Shown here in pieces: positions 60,311 to 64,000 of a stretch of 64,000 bases of DNA. Each line of letters starts with the position of its first letter. The first letter of the stretch is position 1. A model generated the notes under the pieces. It searched no databases. It saw only the letters and a list, made by a program, of their open reading frames with translations, and was not told the origin of the DNA. Both the position numbers and the translations under genes were made by a program. Source of the stretch: Prevotellaceae bacterium UBA4372 (GTDB lineage Bacteria > Bacteroidota > Bacteroidia > Bacteroidales > Bacteroidaceae); contig DGSC01000017.1 of NCBI GenBank assembly GCA_002391275.1, positions 29,148 to 93,147 of the forward strand, given 5' to 3'.

Positions 60311-62410
60311 ATGATAGACCGTCAGACTGTCGATAGGATTCTGGATGCGGCGAACATAGTGGACGTCGTCTCGGACTTTGTAACCCTCAAGCGCGCTGGT
60401 GCAAACTTGAAGGGATTGTGTCCGTTCCACGACGACCGTACGCCCTCGTTCATGGTATCGCCTTCGAAAAATATCTGCAAATGTTTTGCGTGTGGCAAAG
60501 GAGGTACGCCAGTTCATTTCATCATGGAGCACGAGCAACTGACTTACCCTGAGGCTCTACGTTATCTGGCAAAGAAATACCACATCGAGATTAAGGAACG
60601 TGAGCAAACCGACGAGGAAAAGGCAGAGCAGAGCGAGCGCGAGAGCCTATTCATTGTCAACGAATGGGCCAACGAGTGGTTCCAGAAGCAGATGAACGAC
60701 ACGGTGGACGGCCGAGCCGTAGGCCTGGCTTACTTTCGCCAACGTGGCTTCCGCGACGACATCATCAAGAAATTCCAGTTAGGCTTCTGCCCCGACAAGT
60801 ACGATGCTCAATGGCAAGCGGCTCTGGCCGAAGGCTTCAACGAAGATTACATCTTGAAAACTGGTCTATGCATACGCAACGAAGCGGGCAAGACCTACGA
60901 CCGTTTTCGTAACCGAGTCATCTTCCCTATTCACACCATTTCAGGTAAGGTTGTAGGTTTTGGCGGCCGCGTGCTGGACTCACGTACAAAAGGAGTCAGC
61001 ATCAAATACCAGAACTCTCCAGAGAGCATCATCTACTCGAAGAAACGTGAGCTCTACGGCCTCTATCTGGCAAAACAAGCTATCGTAAAGAACGAGCTGT
61101 GCTACCTCGTTGAAGGCTACACTGACGTTATGGCTATGCACCAGATGGGTGTCGAAAATGTCGTAGCGTCCAGCGGCACAGCCCTCACCCACGAACAGAT
61201 AAGGGCAATACACCGCTTCACCGAGAACATCGTGGTAATCTACGACGGCGATGCTGCCGGCATCAAAGCGTCGCAACGTGGTATAGACATGCTACTGGCC
61301 GAGGGCATGACCGTGAAGCTACTTCTTCTGCCCGACGGCGACGACCCAGACAGCTTCGCCCGCAAGCATACTGCTGAAGAATATCAACGGTACTTACAGG
61401 AGCACCAAGTCGACTTCATACGATTCAAGACCGACCTTCTGCTGGCTGAGGCACAGGGCGATCCCATCAAGCTGTCTCGTTTAGTGAATAACATCGTTGA
61501 CAGCATAGCCGTGATACCCGACGAAATCACACGCACGTTCTATATCAAAGAGACTTCTCAGATGCTTTCGATAGAAGAACGTATCATCACCAATGCCGTG
61601 GCTAAGGTGATGAAGCGACTGAAGGATGAGCGGCAGAAAACACGTGAACGTGAAGAGCAGAAGGTGAACACGCAGCCGGAGGGCACCCAGCAAAACGCCA
61701 CTCAGGCAATGGGAGTTAGCCCTGAAGCTCAGACACTGACGCCAGAGGAAGAAGCTTTCTTAGCCGGCATCATTCCTGAAAGCTCCGACGATGTCAAGAG
61801 CCCCACAACGGAGACGAACAATACGCCCTTGCGCAATGTGCGGCGTGACAGCGAACGGGCAATACTACAGACAGAGGACCTACTTCTGCAGATGGTAGTG
61901 AGATATGGCGAGAAGGTGATGTGCGACGTCGAGGACGACGCAGGAGAATCACAGCCGCTTACCGTGGCTGAGTTTATTGACTACCTGCTGACACAAGACG
62001 GCCTGACGCTGCGCAATACACAGAACAGGCAAATACTCAACGAAGCACTGGAGCACATTGGCGAAGAGGGTTTCAGATGCGACAGATATTTCGAGAACCA
62101 TCCCGATCTGGCCATAGCAGAAAAGGCAAACGAACTGGGGCACGACCCGGAAACACTAAGCAAAATCCATGAGAAAGGAATTCCTGTAAAGCCTGAAGAA
62201 GAAAGGCTGATGGAGCTCCTGCCCCACGTAATGACCGACTATAAGCTGGCGATTGTCGACGATGAGCTACAAACGCTGATGCGCCAGATGTGCGAGCCGA
62301 CCATCATCAGCTCGAAAGAGAAGTCGGCAGAACTATTAAACCGATACCAAGAACTGAAGCAAGTGCAAGGACAACTGGGCAAACTACGAGGCGACCGCGT
62401 GATGATGTAG
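60311..62410 (+). CDS. dnaG: DNA primase
   Basis: Synthesises RNA primers for replication. 699 residues from ATG 60311 (MIDRQTVDRILDAANIVDVV). The zinc-binding domain has CPFHDDRTPSFMVSP and CKCFACGKGG; the catalytic TOPRIM domain includes LVEGYTDVMAMHQMGVENVV and VVIYDGDAAGIKAS, and VPDGDDPDSF-like residues follow. The C-terminal helicase-binding region is acidic and less conserved. Its terminator is strong. Promoter divergent from the restriction-like operon. Confidence 0.96.
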   Translation: MIDRQTVDRILDAANIVDVVSDFVTLKRAGANLKGLCPFHDDRTPSFMVSPSKNICKCFACGKGGTPVHFIMEHEQLTYPEALRYLAKKYHIEIKEREQTDEEKAEQSERESLFIVNEWANEWFQKQMNDTVDGRAVGLAYFRQRGFRDDIIKKFQLGFCPDKYDAQWQAALAEGFNEDYILKTGLCIRNEAGKTYDRFRNRVIFPIHTISGKVVGFGGRVLDSRTKGVSIKYQNSPESIIYSKKRELYGLYLAKQAIVKNELCYLVEGYTDVMAMHQMGVENVVASSGTALTHEQIRAIHRFTENIVVIYDGDAAGIKASQRGIDMLLAEGMTVKLLLLPDGDDPDSFARKHTAEEYQRYLQEHQVDFIRFKTDLLLAEAQGDPIKLSRLVNNIVDSIAVIPDEITRTFYIKETSQMLSIEERIITNAVAKVMKRLKDERQKTREREEQKVNTQPEGTQQNATQAMGVSPEAQTLTPEEEAFLAGIIPESSDDVKSPTTETNNTPLRNVRRDSERAILQTEDLLLQMVVRYGEKVMCDVEDDAGESQPLTVAEFIDYLLTQDGLTLRNTQNRQILNEALEHIGEEGFRCDRYFENHPDLAIAEKANELGHDPETLSKIHEKGIPVKPEEERLMELLPHVMTDYKLAIVDDELQTLMRQMCEPTIISSKEKSAELLNRYQELKQVQGQLGKLRGDRVMM

Positions 62411-62452
62411 CCTGCAAGGCAGACAATTGCTTCAATAATAATAAACCGAAAA

Positions 62453-62494
62453 CGCATTACCAAGGCTTACTTGTCTTGGTAATGCGTTTTTTTT
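62453..62494 (+). terminator. Rho-independent terminator of dnaG
   Basis: Arms 62453-62464 and 62475-62486 (CGCATTACCAAG/CTTGGTAATGCG) followed by eight T. Confidence 0.9.
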
Positions 62495-62511
62495 ATGTCA
62501 ACACGAGTAAT

Positions 62512-62922
62512 CTATGGCTTGATACTCATCAACGAATCCTCTAACATTTGTCGCTTGTAACTCTCTCGCAACAGGTCGTCGAAAGACTTCACCTTATCGT
62601 AGTTGTCCAAGGCGCGCATGGCCCGTTTGTGCCTGCGCTCACGCTTACGTTGCCTGATGGCAAAGGGATGAGTGGCTTTATCATTAAAACCTGGAAGCAG
62701 TTTCTCGATCACATCGCCCGCCGTGGGTGGCGGCAGCGGCTGTTTCAGCACGTCGTTGCCTCCATGCAGCTGCATAGAATCGACATTCAACACACGCCCG
62801 GCACGGACAGTGACCTCACGCAATGTGTCGACTGACAACGAGTCGCGCGCCTCCATTTGCGAAGCACGCCCGACAGGATGCAACCCTGTGAGAACCGAGA
62901 TGGCCAGCGCAATCAATTGCAT
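62512..62922 (-). CDS. Small exported protein, unknown function
   Basis: 136 residues with a weak signal-like N-terminus (QLIALAISVLTGLHPVGRA). The middle carries DTLREVTVRAGRVL, a motif like the start of carboxypeptidase-regulatory or TonB-box segments, then a Pro-rich PLPPPTAGDVIEKLLPGF and a basic, helical tail (KRERRHKRAMRALDNYD). Its ATG overlaps the stop of the MerR gene by one base (TGATG), so it is cotranslated with it. Conserved gene order only; function not known. Confidence 0.65.
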   Translation of the reverse strand: MQLIALAISVLTGLHPVGRASQMEARDSLSVDTLREVTVRAGRVLNVDSMQLHGGNDVLKQPLPPPTAGDVIEKLLPGFNDKATHPFAIRQRKRERRHKRAMRALDNYDKVKSFDDLLRESYKRQMLEDSLMSIKP

Positions 62923-63269
62923 CAGACGATAGAATCGAGTTCCTGTTTGATGTCGATGAGTTGCTGACGAACGCCCTGGAGACGATTGAGCAAATCATTG
63001 GTGTTGCGGGCTCCATCGTGATTGCGCTGAATGAGCTCACGGGCGGCAGCCAACTTCATGTTGCGGCCTTTCACGAGGTCGTTCACCAATCGGATTTCTT
63101 CGATGTCGTCCTTGGTGTACATACGAACACCATTACCACCTTTCTTTGGCCTGATCGTCGGAAATTCCTTTTCCCAGTATCTCAGCAGCGACGCTGGAAG
63201 AGAAAACATCTCGCTGACCTCAGCAATTGAGTAATATGTCTTGAGGTCTTTGTTGGTGTTTAGTGCCAT
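62922..63269 (-). CDS. MerR family transcriptional regulator
   Basis: 115 residues. N-terminal winged helix-turn-helix: KTYYSIAEVSEMFSLPASLLRYWEKEFP and RMYTKDDIEEIRLVNDLV, typical of MerR. The short C-terminal coiled-coil (AARELIQRNHDGARN) lacks an effector domain with metal-binding Cys, so it may respond to none or act as a constitutive repressor. It lies 33 bases after alaS and overlaps the next gene. Targets unknown. Confidence 0.88.
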   Translation of the reverse strand: MALNTNKDLKTYYSIAEVSEMFSLPASLLRYWEKEFPTIRPKKGGNGVRMYTKDDIEEIRLVNDLVKGRNMKLAAARELIQRNHDGARNTNDLLNRLQGVRQQLIDIKQELDSIV

Positions 63270-63302
63270 ATTATTAACATCTTATCGACTAATATTCTCT
63301 GT

Positions 63303-64000
63303 CTAAGCCAAAGCAAGCTCTACGAACTTGTCGACGGCAGCGCTAAGGCCGTCGGCGTTCTTACCGCCTGCCGTAGCGAAATGGGGCTGACCGCCACCAC
63401 CGCCTTGCATCAGTTTGGCTGCCTCGCGAATGACCTTGCCGACATTTACTCCGTGCTCTTGAACCAAGCTGTCGGAGGCGGCACAGGTGAGCATGGGCTT
63501 TCCGTCGTTGACGCTGCCGATGCAAACGAGGGCGTTCTCCACCTCTGCACGCAACTGGAAGGCGATGTCCTTGACGGCATCAGCGGGCAAGATGGTCTTA
63601 CCACAGATGATGTTGACACCGTCGCGCTCAACGGCCTGACGCAGTAGTTCCTGCTTGTAGGCCTGAGCTTTCTCATGGAGAAATTCCTCGGCCTGTTTCT
63701 TCATGCCTGCGTTCTCGCTGACGAGGCGCTCGATGGCACCTTTGAGGTCGGGGGCTCCGTTGAGCATCTGACGCAGGGCCTCCATGGTGTCCTGAAGCTG
63801 GTACATAGCCTCTTCGACCTTAGCACCCGTGATGGCTTCTATGCGGCGTATGCCAGCAGCGACGCTGCTCTCGGAGACAATCTTGAACATGCTGATTTGC
63901 CCAGTGGCCTTGACGTGGCAGCCACCGCAGAACTCCACGCTCTGGCCGAACTGCACGACACGTACGCGGTCGCCGTATTTCTCACCGAAGAGGGCGATGG
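63303..64000 (-). CDS. alaS: Alanyl-tRNA synthetase, C-terminal part (cut by window)
   Basis: About 230 residues are visible. The frame is open to the right edge. VQFGQSVEFCGGCHVKATGQ is the end of the editing domain with its zinc-binding Cys/His, and the C-terminal DHHA1/C-Ala region follows (GIRRIEAITGAKVEEAM, LTCAASDSLVQEHG and GGGGGQPHFATAGGKNADGL). The N-terminal aminoacylation domain lies outside the window. The MerR gene follows 33 bases downstream. Confidence 0.95.
   Translation of the reverse strand, partial: IALFGEKYGDRVRVVQFGQSVEFCGGCHVKATGQISMFKIVSESSVAAGIRRIEAITGAKVEEAMYQLQDTMEALRQMLNGAPDLKGAIERLVSENAGMKKQAEEFLHEKAQAYKQELLRQAVERDGVNIICGKTILPADAVKDIAFQLRAEVENALVCIGSVNDGKPMLTCAASDSLVQEHGVNVGKVIREAAKLMQGGGGGQPHFATAGGKNADGLSAAVDKFVELALA

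Overview
The window comes from the chromosome of a Bacteroidota member, most likely order Bacteroidales and Prevotella-like. Evidence: the purH-mreBCD-mrdA-rodA order, promoters of the TAnnTTTG type instead of Shine-Dalgarno sites, surface proteins with type IX secretion (T9SS) C-terminal tails, a C10 (streptopain/interpain-type) protease, DUF1573, DUF4861 and DUF2490 families, and pectin-degrading enzymes. The species cannot be fixed by reading alone. No rRNA, tRNA, CRISPR array or intact insertion sequence was seen. The ends cut an aspartate aminotransferase (left, lacking its first codons) and alaS (right, only its C-terminal part).

Layout. 1-7.8 kb: aspartate aminotransferase, a stand-alone IMP cyclohydrolase domain of PurH, and the cell elongation operon mreB-mreC-mreD-mrdA-rodA. 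7.8-14.7 kb: two divergent gene pairs around one promoter region (GH105 and DUF362; PL26-like lyase and DUF4861), apparently a small rhamnogalacturonan-degrading locus without SusC/SusD. 14.8-19.5 kb: an outer-membrane protein, then tatA (57 aa), tatC, a membrane ferredoxin protein with an internal twin-arginine signal, and a Tat-exported lipoprotein aldo/keto reductase with ferredoxin clusters. This looks like a self-contained export and redox unit. 19.5-25.2 kb: a repeat-rich gap and a 1605-residue C10 protease. 25.2-33 kb: nucleoside kinase, cysteine desulfidase family protein, Pfs, LuxS, an alanine/sodium symporter and small membrane proteins. 33-37.4 kb: a five-gene minus-strand operon (VTC domain, DUF4956, DUF2490, a small T9SS-tailed protein and a Cthe_2159-like surface protein). 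37.6-53.2 kb: mostly housekeeping genes (frr, rsgA, dnaE, trxA, psd, pssA, aroB, meaB) with a TonB-dependent receptor and a GH43 enzyme. 53.3-60.0 kb: a four-gene minus-strand cassette of DNA methyltransferase, helicase, a 95-aa protein and a GIY-YIG/ASCH-like nuclease, preceded by a strongly folded leader. It resembles a restriction-type defence system. 60.3-64 kb: dnaG, a small exported protein, a MerR regulator and alaS.

The best candidates for poorly described biology are the methyltransferase-helicase-GIY-YIG cassette with its structured leader, the Tat module with a polytopic ferredoxin protein carrying a Tat signal in its middle, and the VTC/DUF4956 surface operon. Several non-coding repeat families also stand out, especially a GCRCCTAAGAGAAT element that occurs as a hairpin, as a strict 22-bp tandem array and as a single degenerate copy.
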